DNA from: Candidatus Defluviilinea gracilis | GTDB lineage: Bacteria > Chloroflexota > Anaerolineae > Anaerolineales > Villigracilaceae | Reading direction: 5' to 3' | DNA length: 64,000 nucleotides | NCBI GenBank assembly: GCA_016716235.1 | Contig: JADJWS010000001.1 | Coordinates: 1,798,001-1,862,000, forward strand | Shown here: piece by piece, positions 50,054 to 57,988 of the stretch | Position numbering within the stretch: the stretch's first letter is position 1 | Layout of the letters: every line of letters begins with the position of its first letter | The notes under the pieces: generated by a model | What the model saw: only the letters and a program-made list of their open reading frames with translations | What the model was told of the DNA's origin: nothing | The model's database searches: none | Program-made: the position numbers and the translations under genes

Positions 50054-50509
50054 ATGACCTCAATCACCCGCTCTGTCCAAATCCTCATCAACACAAACCT
50101 CCAACCCGCTTTTGATTACGTTTCTGATCTGACGAAACACCCCGAATGGAGCGGCGGGGAATTGAAGATCGAAGCGGTTTCATCCGAGCCGATTCAAGTG
50201 GGGAAGGAATATGTCTCCAAAGGCGAGTTTGCGATACAAAAGGAGAGACCGAACAGACTAAAGGTCACTGAATTCGAACCTCCGCACAAATTTGGTTTTG
50301 TGGCGAACGATCCGACGATTGGGGATGTGTTCCACACTTTTACATTTTCAGAAAAAGAAAATCACGTGTTGATCACGCGCGCGATACGGTTGAATCTCAA
50401 TCCGTTCATGGCGTTTGGGTTTGCCTTGTTTGTTTATCCGTTGACTGGTAACCCGTCCATGAAGAGGGCGTTTCGTAATCTCAAGGCAAGATTGGAGAAC
50501 GCAGATTAA
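50054..50509 (+). CDS. SRPBCC family protein
   Basis: 151 residues. SITRSVQILINTNLQPAFDYVSDLTKHPEWSGGELKIEAV is the typical start of the START/polyketide-cyclase-like fold, followed by VGKEYVSKGEF and FTFSEKENHVLITRAI strands and a C-terminal helix. Probably binds a hydrophobic small molecule; no ligand can be named. Start fixed by the -10 box 6 bases upstream. Confidence 0.75.
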   Translation: MTSITRSVQILINTNLQPAFDYVSDLTKHPEWSGGELKIEAVSSEPIQVGKEYVSKGEFAIQKERPNRLKVTEFEPPHKFGFVANDPTIGDVFHTFTFSEKENHVLITRAIRLNLNPFMAFGFALFVYPLTGNPSMKRAFRNLKARLENAD

Positions 50510-50748
50510 CTACCTGCCTGATAGTTTTAAAACAGGACGCAGACACTTGTGCTGAGCGCCAGCGCGGCGTGAACGCTGAAAACGCTGATACAGATGGATT
50601 GTTCAGAGTAGCCTTCCCAAGAAATCTGCGTCCGTCTGCGTTTTCACCTGCCCTTGCAGGCATGGCGCGTAACATCAGTGAATAAGAAGACCCAGATGGC
50701 GTTCTGTAGCGGAGCATGTGGATGCAAAGCCTTGCTATCACTACTGAG
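50510..50748. other. Spacer with GAACGCTGA-type repeats
   Basis: No gene. GAACGCTGAAAACGCTGATAC and CTGCGTCCGTCTGCG units recall those at 40770-40840. Nothing else seen. Confidence 0.5.
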
Positions 50749-51984
50749 TCACCCCGGAGCGCCCATGGCGCTTCCCGCAATCCAACCGGTCGTCCACGAG
50801 GATTGGAAATTAAACCCGCCGGTGACGCCGTCGATATCCAGGACTTCGCCTGCAAAAAACAACCCTTTCACGATGCGGCTTTGCATTGTTTTAAAATCCA
50901 CTTCTTTCAAATTCACCCCGCCGCAGGTGACGAACTCCTCCTTAAAAACCCCTTTGCTTTGAATCGTAAATGTTCCAGCCGTTAATTCTTTGGCGAGTTT
51001 TCGCACTTCCTCTTTGGACACATCTGCCCAGTTTTTATCGCCGATAAAGTCAACCAATCGCTTCCAAAGCCGCGCGGGGATTTGCGAGAACGCGGCATGC
51101 GAGGAAAGTTTTTTGCGGGCGTTCTCTTTCCATGCTTTGTTGCGTTGCAACACATCGAGAGCCTTGTCGAATGAATAGTTGTCCAGCCAGTTAATGGTCA
51201 GTTCGGCGCGGTAATTCATTCCATAGAATTCGCGGGCGCCCCATGCTGAAAGTCTCAACACGGCTGGACCGCTCAACCCCCAGTGTGTGATCAGTAAAGC
51301 GCCTTGGGTGGAGAGTGAATCCATTTTCAATGAGACGGACGCCACAGACACGCCTTCCAAGCCTTTGATGCGCTCGTCCCGGACGTTGAAGGTGAATAAA
51401 GATGGCACGGGATCGACGACAGTGTGTCCGAGCAATTTGACTATGGCGAGCGTTTTTCGGTCACTGCCCGTTGCGAGAAGAAGTTTCCCGGCGCGCAGGC
51501 GCGTGAACACATCCCGAAGCGTTTGCGTAGTGAGTTGGAAACTCTCATCTTGATTTCGATCCACACGACCGAGGCGGGAGTGTCCCCAGACCTCCACACC
51601 GGCCGACTTCGCCGCGCTGCGCAGGCAATCTGCAATTGTGTTCGAATCGTCGGTCACAGGGAAGATACGCCCGTCGGCTTCAGTCTTCAACTTCACCCCG
51701 CGCGTTTCGAACCACGCTATCGTGTCTCGCGGTTGGAAGCGCGCGAACGCTCCCCGTAGCTCATTGCCCCCGCGCGGATAGAACGCAACCAACCGCGCCG
51801 GGTCAAAACAGGCATGGGTCACATTACACCGTCCGCCACCGGAGACGATTACCTTGCCCAAGGTTTGCGTTGCTTTTTCGAGGATCAGCACGTTGAGACT
51901 CGGGTTTAACTCGGCGCATCGTATCGCGGCGAAAAAGCCTGCGGGTCCGCCGCCGACAACGATAACATCCCAATCCGTTTTCAT
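50749..51984 (-). CDS. HI0933-like flavoprotein (BaiN/YhiN family)
   Basis: 411 residues. DVIVVGGGPAGFFAAIRCAEL binds FAD; LGKVIVSGGGRCNVTH is the family signature; the C-terminus ends VLDIDGVTGGFNFQSSWTTGWIAG, also diagnostic. Likely an NAD(P)H-linked oxidoreductase of unknown substrate. Its ATG overlaps the recQ stop by one base (TGATG at 51986-51982), so the two genes form an operon. Confidence 0.9.
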   Translation of the reverse strand: MKTDWDVIVVGGGPAGFFAAIRCAELNPSLNVLILEKATQTLGKVIVSGGGRCNVTHACFDPARLVAFYPRGGNELRGAFARFQPRDTIAWFETRGVKLKTEADGRIFPVTDDSNTIADCLRSAAKSAGVEVWGHSRLGRVDRNQDESFQLTTQTLRDVFTRLRAGKLLLATGSDRKTLAIVKLLGHTVVDPVPSLFTFNVRDERIKGLEGVSVASVSLKMDSLSTQGALLITHWGLSGPAVLRLSAWGAREFYGMNYRAELTINWLDNYSFDKALDVLQRNKAWKENARKKLSSHAAFSQIPARLWKRLVDFIGDKNWADVSKEEVRKLAKELTAGTFTIQSKGVFKEEFVTCGGVNLKEVDFKTMQSRIVKGLFFAGEVLDIDGVTGGFNFQSSWTTGWIAGSAMGAPG

Positions 51985-54164
51985 CACGCGGTATTGCCTT
52001 GTTTATCGATCAAATATAACAACCGCAGAATCTTCAACTCATCGTAATTCAACGCGCCGTTCAATGCATCGAAGACAGGCTTGAGATACATCGTGCTATG
52101 TTCATTGAACACGGCGAAGGCGATCTGTTGCTGTTCGGGCGTGGCAGATGTCGCCTCCTGCAAATCGCCGCCGTTGCGAAGTTTGTTGCCAGCCAGCGCA
52201 TATTTCGTCAGGTGATCGAGGATCGTTCCCTTCGTCACGCCTTGGCGTTCCATCAACGTTTGAATCGTTGCGCCTTCGTTGAATGATTCTCCAACAATGC
52301 GTGTCCGTTCGCCAAGCGATTCCCCTCTCCCTGAGGGGGAGGGGCTGGGGGTGAGGGTGATCTCTTTCAACTCATGGTTTTTACAAAACGATTGTATGAC
52401 TTCCAAAAACGCCTCGCCATATTGACTTAACTTCACCTGCCCCACGCCTGAAATTTTCAACAAACTCTCGCGCGATTGCGGATAATACGCCGCCATCTCC
52501 GTCAGCGTTCTATCGGAGAAAATCACATACGGCGGGACTCCATCCGCGTCTGCCATCTCTTTTCGTTTTTGACGAAGAATGGCAAACAGCGCGTGATTGT
52601 ATTCGATGCCCACTTTCCTCTTTCCATCTTTCTTCGCCCTCTCCGCTTCTTGCACGACGCCGAAAACTGGTTCTCTTTTCTTCAGCGACTCCAACGCCTT
52701 GACCGTGAGACTCAGCGTGTGATACTCGCCCTCCTGTTTGAGGTAGCCCATACTCAAGAGTTGACGGGCGATGTGCATCCATTGTTTCTTTGTCAATTCT
52801 TCGCCGATTCCGTATGTGGATAATTTGTCGTGTCCCCAGCGGATCACCTTTTCGTTTTTCGAGCCGAGCAAAATATCCACGATGTGACCCGCGCCGAATT
52901 TCTCGTCCGCGCGTTTGACGCAGGAAAGGAACTTCTGCGCGTACACAGTGATGTCGGCGAGCGGAGTCGGGGCGGAGGTGCAGTTGTCGCAGTTGGAGCA
53001 GTTGTCGGCTTCGTAGGATTCGCCGAAGTAGTTGAGGAGCGGCTTGCGTCGGCACGTGCGTTCATCCTCCGCAAAACTCACGATGGCGTTCAAGTGTTGA
53101 ATGGCGACGCGTTTTTCGTCGCCTTCTTTTTGGTCAATGAAATAGTTGATCTTGACGACATCCGAATAATTGTAGAGCAATGTGCAAAACGCGGGCAAGC
53201 CGTCGCGTCCCGCGCGCCCGATCTCTTGATAATAACTTTCAACGCTCTTGGGCAGATCGAAGTGAATGACGAAGCGCACATTGGGCTTGTTGATGCCCAT
53301 GCCGAACGCGACGGTGGCAACAATGATTTGCACGTCGTCGCGGATGAACGCTTCTTGATTCTTTTTTCGGTCGGCATCTTCCAGCCCCGCATGATACGGA
53401 CGCGCGGAATATTTTTTCGAGGCGAGATACGCGGCGAGTTCATCCACTTGTTTACGCGAGAAACAATAGATGATGCCCGATTGGTCTTTGTAGCGGTCGA
53501 GCAGTTCGATCACCTGACCGACTGGCTCGCGCTTGGGAATGACCTCGATGTACAAATTCTCGCGGTTGAAACTGGCGACAAATTCATTCGTTGTCGAAAA
53601 CTTAAGCGTGTTGCGAATATCCTGCCGAACTCTCGACGTTGCGGTTGCCGTTAATGCCAAACAAACCGCTTTCGGAAATCTTTTTCTCACCTCAACGAGT
53701 TGACGATATTCAGGGCGGAAGTCGTGTCCCCACTCGGAGATGCAGTGCGCCTCGTCAATGGTGATGCAATCCACTTGGACCGAATCGAGAAGCGAGAGGA
53801 TGCGTTGCGTGAGAAGCGTTTCAGGCGCGACGTAAAGTAACTTCACTTCACCATTGCGCACATGATCCATGCTCTCTTGATATGCCTGCGGCGACAATGT
53901 ACTGTTGATGAACAGCGACGGCACGCCGAACGCGCGTAGTTGCTCCACTTGATCTTTCATCAACGAGATCAGCGGCGAGACGACGACGGTGAGTCCGTCA
54001 AACATCAACGATGGGATTTGATAACACAACGATTTCCCTCCGCCCGTCGGCATGACGGCGAGCGTGTCTTTGCGCGACAATACATTTTCGATCACGTCTT
54101 GCTGAAGCGGGCGGAATGTATCGTAGCCGAAGGTCTGTTTGAGGATGGAGGCGGGGGAGGGCAT
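51984..54164 (-). CDS. recQ: ATP-dependent DNA helicase RecQ
   Basis: 726 residues. Helicase motifs: AVMPTGGGKSLCYQIPSL, TIDEAHCISEWGHDFRPEYR, LALTATATSRVRQDI, VATVAFGMGINKPNVRFVIHFDLPKS and EIGRAGRDGLPA. The zinc-binding region CRRKPLLNYFGESYEADNCSNCDNC, an RQC winged helix, an HRDC domain (AYYPQSRESLLKISGVGQVKLSQYGEAFL) and a C-terminal HTH follow. Between HRDC and HTH, LTPSPSPSGRGE is translated from a dispersed CCCCTCCCCCTCAGGGAG repeat (52319-52361). ATG at 54164 with TATACT 6 bases upstream. Confidence 0.94.
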   Translation of the reverse strand: MPSPASILKQTFGYDTFRPLQQDVIENVLSRKDTLAVMPTGGGKSLCYQIPSLMFDGLTVVVSPLISLMKDQVEQLRAFGVPSLFINSTLSPQAYQESMDHVRNGEVKLLYVAPETLLTQRILSLLDSVQVDCITIDEAHCISEWGHDFRPEYRQLVEVRKRFPKAVCLALTATATSRVRQDIRNTLKFSTTNEFVASFNRENLYIEVIPKREPVGQVIELLDRYKDQSGIIYCFSRKQVDELAAYLASKKYSARPYHAGLEDADRKKNQEAFIRDDVQIIVATVAFGMGINKPNVRFVIHFDLPKSVESYYQEIGRAGRDGLPAFCTLLYNYSDVVKINYFIDQKEGDEKRVAIQHLNAIVSFAEDERTCRRKPLLNYFGESYEADNCSNCDNCTSAPTPLADITVYAQKFLSCVKRADEKFGAGHIVDILLGSKNEKVIRWGHDKLSTYGIGEELTKKQWMHIARQLLSMGYLKQEGEYHTLSLTVKALESLKKREPVFGVVQEAERAKKDGKRKVGIEYNHALFAILRQKRKEMADADGVPPYVIFSDRTLTEMAAYYPQSRESLLKISGVGQVKLSQYGEAFLEVIQSFCKNHELKEITLTPSPSPSGRGESLGERTRIVGESFNEGATIQTLMERQGVTKGTILDHLTKYALAGNKLRNGGDLQEATSATPEQQQIAFAVFNEHSTMYLKPVFDALNGALNYDELKILRLLYLIDKQGNTA

Positions 54165-54170
54165 GAGCAA

Positions 54171-54176
54171 AGTATA
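54171..54176 (-). promoter_or_regulatory. -10 box of recQ
   Basis: TATACT on the minus strand, 6 bases before the recQ ATG: a leaderless start. Confidence 0.6.
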
Positions 54177-54371
54177 CCCGCGATAGGGGTTCCATAAAAC
54201 CAAACTGGCTCGATGTTTCCTTGTGGAACCGAGTTAACTATTTTGAAGGGTGAGACGTTATTTTTTTTACAACCAGATAATACTTTAGTTACAAGCGTCG
54301 TGGAAAATAGGGGAAAGCATGGTTGGTTTTTTTGCCAAGACGCCATGCCGAATCACAAGGAGATCAACCTC

Positions 54372-55424
54372 ATGCGCACGCTCAAACGAACTTCCCTTTT
54401 CTTTGCCGTTCTACTGTTCGCGTCGTTGGCTTGCGGACTACCCGCCGCGTCAGCGACTCCCCCCTCGGCGGAGACTCCGCCCGCCGAAGCGGCGACCAGC
54501 CTGCCCGTCGAAAATGAAGCGGGCTCCGCCATCCTGCTCTTCGATATCGGAATGCACATCGAACCGATGGGCGAAACGGCGCAAGGATTTCCGAGCGGCA
54601 AATCGGATTATCACAAGCCGCAATTTTTCGAGAGACACGTGGAGGATATGCTGACCCTAGCCCAGATCGTCGAAGCGCACGGCGGGCGCATGACGATTCA
54701 AGCGCAGAGTCCGTTCACGACGGTGGCGATTGAATCGGGCAATACCATTCTTGCCGACCTCGCCGCGCGCGGACATGAACTCGCCCTGCACTTCCACGAA
54801 GACGCGCATCTCGGGAAAAATCCCGAGCCGCTTTCCGTTCAGCAATGGTGCGATGTGATGAAGGAAGAGATCAGTTACATTATGCAGGCGGGCGGCGTGA
54901 GCGACATCCGTTATTGGAGCGGCGGCAATTTGTATCCGAATTTGTACGAAGCCGCCGAATGCGCGGGCTTGGATGTGAACAGCGATTGGAAGAGTCCCGC
55001 TACGCAGTCCACCGACATGTCGCTGATCGGCGTGAACCCCTGGCGACCCGCAGGCGGAACCGACGGCGCGGACTTCACGCTCTTCACGCAACACGATCCA
55101 AACGGCGCAATCGTCTTTTTGCCCGAAGGTCAATACGATAAAGAAAATTTCGCGTCCATGCGCCGAAGCGATGACGCGGGCGGAGACGAAGCCTATTTTG
55201 AATATCTCAAAGAGAGTCTCTACGCCTCGCTTTCAGCCGCGCAAGCGGGCAAGGTCAACGTCTTTCATTTCACCGTTCATCCTGGCGAATTTCTTGGCGA
55301 CCCGCAAGATCCCTTCGGCGTGATCGAACGCTTCCTCACCGAAGTCGTTGATCCCCTCGTCGCCAGCGGACAGGTCCAATGGGCAACCTATTCCCAAATG
55401 GCGGATGCGTACGCGGCAAAGTAA
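54372..55424 (+). CDS. Secreted polysaccharide-deacetylase-like lipoprotein
   Basis: 350 residues. Signal MRTLKRTSLFFAVLLFASLAC with lipobox ending at Cys21. After a linker containing TSLPVENEAG, the domain has LLFDIGMHIEP, TLAQIVEAHGGRMTIQAQSPF, DLAARGHELALHFHEDAHLG (two His), and VNVFHFTVHPGEF (His), matching the outline of NodB-like deacetylases with changed motif spacing. AAGGAG lies 9 bases before the ATG. First of three secreted lipoproteins in a row on one strand. Confidence 0.75.
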   Translation: MRTLKRTSLFFAVLLFASLACGLPAASATPPSAETPPAEAATSLPVENEAGSAILLFDIGMHIEPMGETAQGFPSGKSDYHKPQFFERHVEDMLTLAQIVEAHGGRMTIQAQSPFTTVAIESGNTILADLAARGHELALHFHEDAHLGKNPEPLSVQQWCDVMKEEISYIMQAGGVSDIRYWSGGNLYPNLYEAAECAGLDVNSDWKSPATQSTDMSLIGVNPWRPAGGTDGADFTLFTQHDPNGAIVFLPEGQYDKENFASMRRSDDAGGDEAYFEYLKESLYASLSAAQAGKVNVFHFTVHPGEFLGDPQDPFGVIERFLTEVVDPLVASGQVQWATYSQMADAYAAK

Positions 55425-55480
55425 CGCAAAATTTATTTTGCGCCTTGCAATGGCAAATTGAAATTTGCCGTACGAAGGAA
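55425..55480. repeat. GCAAAATTTATTTTGC palindrome
   Basis: GCAAAATTTATTTTGC followed by GGCAAATTGAAATTTGCC: two palindromes in the gap before the next lipoprotein gene. Related units reappear at 56611-56706. Confidence 0.65.
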
Positions 55481-55486
55481 TTCCAC

Positions 55487-56605
55487 ATGAAAAAGATTTT
55501 CCTCGCCCTGACCTTGCTCTCCCTTCTTGCTTTTGCCTGCGCCCCAACGACGCCTCTTTCTCCGCCTCAACCTGATTCAGTTTCCCCAACCGATTCCCCA
55601 CTTGACACCTCGCACCTGAAACTTGAAACCCCCGCCTACATCTCCTTCATCATCAACGTCCATGATTGGGTTCACGCCGACGAAAGCGCCGACACCCTCT
55701 TACAACTCGTTGACCTCTTCGAGAAATACAACGCGCGCGGAGATTTCTACTTCACCGCCGAAGTCACCCGCGCGCTGGCGGAGAATCATCCCGAAGTGAT
55801 CGAGCGCCTCAAAAACTCGAACATGACCATCAGTTACCACGTCCGCCCGCCGCACCCGCTGTACACAGGATTCGACTCGCGTTTGGATGGATTGAGCGAC
55901 GATGCGTTGTATCAAACCCTGCTCGATTACGAAACCTATGCCTTGAATCTCGAAACAGGCGAACTCGATAGATCACAGCCTGGCGGGTATGCCTACGTGG
56001 CGCAAGTCTTTGGGCGCAATCCCATCGTCGCACCCGCGCCCAACAGCGGCAAACTCAAAGACGCGGCGCAGAAAGTCTATGCCTCGCTCGGCGCGCAGAT
56101 GACCTTGCTGTATCACGAGGAAGGCACAACACTCGAACAGCCGTTTGAATTCGTCAACGGACTGCTCGTGCGCCCCAGCGACTTCAGCGTGACGCGCGTC
56201 ACCTCGGTGGACGATAGCGACAGATTCTGGTGGAACTTCGTGACGAGTCCCGACGCGGCGAAATACAACCCGACAAAGATGTTGCATGATCGACTCGCCG
56301 AATGGGTACGACAAACTTCCAATTTGTCCCCAAGCCGCGCGCCATTCATCACCGCATTGATTCACGAAAACAACTTCTATCGCAGTGGACCCGAAGGCTG
56401 GAAATCGTTTTACTACGACATGAACGGCGTGAAGAAAGGCGATCCGCTCTCGCCGCCGTATAACCTGTCCGAGTCCGACCCATCCACGCTGCGGACAGAG
56501 GCAGACCAAGCCGCCATCTTCGCCGCATATGAAGAGCTGGTTGCCTACGCCGCCGCGCATCTGACGGTGGTCACGTCGGAGGATATTTTGAAGATGGCGA
56601 AGTAA
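55487..56605 (+). CDS. Secreted lipoprotein, deacetylase-like
   Basis: 372 residues. MKKIFLALTLLSLLAFAC is a lipoprotein signal. The linker after it is partly four heptamers (55602-55629, coding LDTSHLKLET). The domain resembles a polysaccharide deacetylase: FIINVHDWVHADES, RGDFYFTAEVTRALAENHPEVIERLKNSNMTISYHVRPPHPLY and ITALIHENNFY. RQTSNLSP near residue 280 comes from a palindrome (56310-56328) shared with the gene at 45822. AAGGAA lies 6-7 bases before the ATG. Confidence 0.72.
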   Translation: MKKIFLALTLLSLLAFACAPTTPLSPPQPDSVSPTDSPLDTSHLKLETPAYISFIINVHDWVHADESADTLLQLVDLFEKYNARGDFYFTAEVTRALAENHPEVIERLKNSNMTISYHVRPPHPLYTGFDSRLDGLSDDALYQTLLDYETYALNLETGELDRSQPGGYAYVAQVFGRNPIVAPAPNSGKLKDAAQKVYASLGAQMTLLYHEEGTTLEQPFEFVNGLLVRPSDFSVTRVTSVDDSDRFWWNFVTSPDAAKYNPTKMLHDRLAEWVRQTSNLSPSRAPFITALIHENNFYRSGPEGWKSFYYDMNGVKKGDPLSPPYNLSESDPSTLRTEADQAAIFAAYEELVAYAAAHLTVVTSEDILKMAK

Positions 56606-56614
56606 TGTGCCGCA

Positions 56615-56706
56615 AAGTTCACTTTGCGCATGAAGTGCAAAATAAATTTTGCGGTACAAAAAGTTCGCTTTGCGCATGAGGCGCAAAATAAATTTTGCGG
56701 TACAAA
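56615..56706. repeat. Two tandem 46-bp repeats with internal palindromes
   Basis: Copy 1 (56615-56660) and copy 2 (56661-56706) share TTTGCGCATGA and GCAAAATAAATTTTGCGGTAC. Each can fold on itself. They fill the whole gap before the next gene and end at its ribosome binding site. Confidence 0.75.
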
Positions 56707-56714
56707 AGGAAAAA

Positions 56715-57668
56715 ATGAAACGATTAACTTTATTCATCACACTATTGGTTGTCGTCTCGTTGGCGTGCAGTGCGAGTCAGAGTCAGCCGTCGGCGGCGAC
56801 TCAGCCTGCCGAAACAGCGACCAGCCTCCCCGCTGAAAACGAAGCGGGAACTTCATCCAGTACATTTGACTCATCCAAACTTGGCACAGTCGAAAGCGAC
56901 GTCACGTATTGCACGGTGGATGGAGTCGCGTTGAAGATGGATGTGTATTATCCGTTTGAAGAGCATGGGCGCTTTGCCGTTGCGATGTATGTGCATGGCG
57001 GCGGGTGGAGTTCGGGCGATAAGGCAAAAGGCGCAGGCGCGGCGGATATTCCCGCGTTACAGCAGGCTGGCTTTCTGGTCGTGTCGGTGAATTATCGTCT
57101 TGCGCCTGAATATGAATTCCCCGCGATGATCGAAGATGTGAAGTGCGCCGTGCGTTCGTTGCGCGCCCATGCCGACGAGTACAACCTCGACCCGAATCGC
57201 ATCGGCGTGTATGGCGGAAGCGCGGGCGGGCATTTGGTTGCCATGCTCGGCACAACCGATGAAAGCGCGGGCTTCGATGTGGGCGAGTATTTGGAATATT
57301 CCAGCCGCGTGCAGGCGGTGGTGGATATGTTCGGTCCTGCCGATTTGACGGTTGATTTTGAAGGCGGCGGCGAAACCGTCCGACGCGCGTTCGGCGATTT
57401 TGACCTCGCCCTCGCCAGCCCAGTGACGTATGTGAGCGCCGACGACCCTCCGTTTTTGATTTTGCATGGCGAAGAGGATGCGCTCGTGCCGATCGCGCAA
57501 TCGGAGGACCTGCTCGCCAAGTTGCAAGCGGCGGGCGTGCAAGCGGAACTTGTGCCGGTTGCCAATGCGGGACATGGCTTCAAGCCTGTGAGCGGAGAGA
57601 TCAGCCCTTCGCGCGAGGAGATTTCACAGATGATTGTGGCATTTTTTGAGGACGCGTTGAGGGAATAG
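56715..57668 (+). CDS. Secreted alpha/beta-hydrolase lipoprotein
   Basis: 317 residues. Signal MKRLTLFITLLVVVSLAC; linker with TSLPAENEAG, close to the TSLPVENEAG of the gene at 54372. The hydrolase domain is of the BD-FAE/esterase type: MYVHGGGWSSGDK (oxyanion hole), IGVYGGSAGGHLVAML (Ser), ILHGEEDALVP (Asp) and VANAGHGF (His). Probably an esterase acting outside the cell, for example on acylated sugars. AAAAGGA lies 4-5 bases before the ATG. Confidence 0.88.
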   Translation: MKRLTLFITLLVVVSLACSASQSQPSAATQPAETATSLPAENEAGTSSSTFDSSKLGTVESDVTYCTVDGVALKMDVYYPFEEHGRFAVAMYVHGGGWSSGDKAKGAGAADIPALQQAGFLVVSVNYRLAPEYEFPAMIEDVKCAVRSLRAHADEYNLDPNRIGVYGGSAGGHLVAMLGTTDESAGFDVGEYLEYSSRVQAVVDMFGPADLTVDFEGGGETVRRAFGDFDLALASPVTYVSADDPPFLILHGEEDALVPIAQSEDLLAKLQAAGVQAELVPVANAGHGFKPVSGEISPSREEISQMIVAFFEDALRE

Positions 57669-57793
57669 ATGCCGCAGGCACGACGGTGCGAGACGACAGA
57701 GCGCGCAGAGAACCTTGAGATTTTTTCTCAACGAACTCTGCGTTCTCTGTGGCGAAGAATGGTTTTTTATTTTCTCGATCGGGCGCTCCCTAT

Positions 57794-57936
57794 TAGGGTA
57801 ATCGCATTTGGATTTTTTGTCCGCTAATCCTCACGAATTCACGCTAACCTTTCTCGGAAAAATTCGCGCAGATTAGCGGATTCGAAGGCAAAACACCGTG
57901 TTTTGAGTCTCGAGATTTTCAAATGCGATTACCCTA
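57794..57936. mobile_element. 143-bp MITE with perfect terminal repeats and target duplication
   Basis: Terminal inverted repeats TAGGGTAATCGCATTTG (57794-57810) and CAAATGCGATTACCCTA (57920-57936) are perfect over 17 bp. Direct repeats CGCTCCCTAT flank the element exactly (57784-57793 and 57937-57946). The interior holds a second inverted pair, TCCGCTAATC/GATTAGCGGA. It codes for no protein, so it needs a transposase in trans. The precise ends and clean duplication suggest fairly recent insertion. Confidence 0.85.
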
Positions 57937-57971
57937 CGCTCCCTATGGGATCGCCTCATCCGGCAAAATGT

Positions 57972-57977
57972 TATAAT
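57972..57977 (+). promoter_or_regulatory. -10 box of the sensor kinase gene
   Basis: TATAAT ends 11 bases before the ATG at 57989, 35 bases downstream of the MITE end. The MITE therefore lies where upstream control sites would be. Confidence 0.5.
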
Positions 57978-57988
57978 CGCATCATCCT

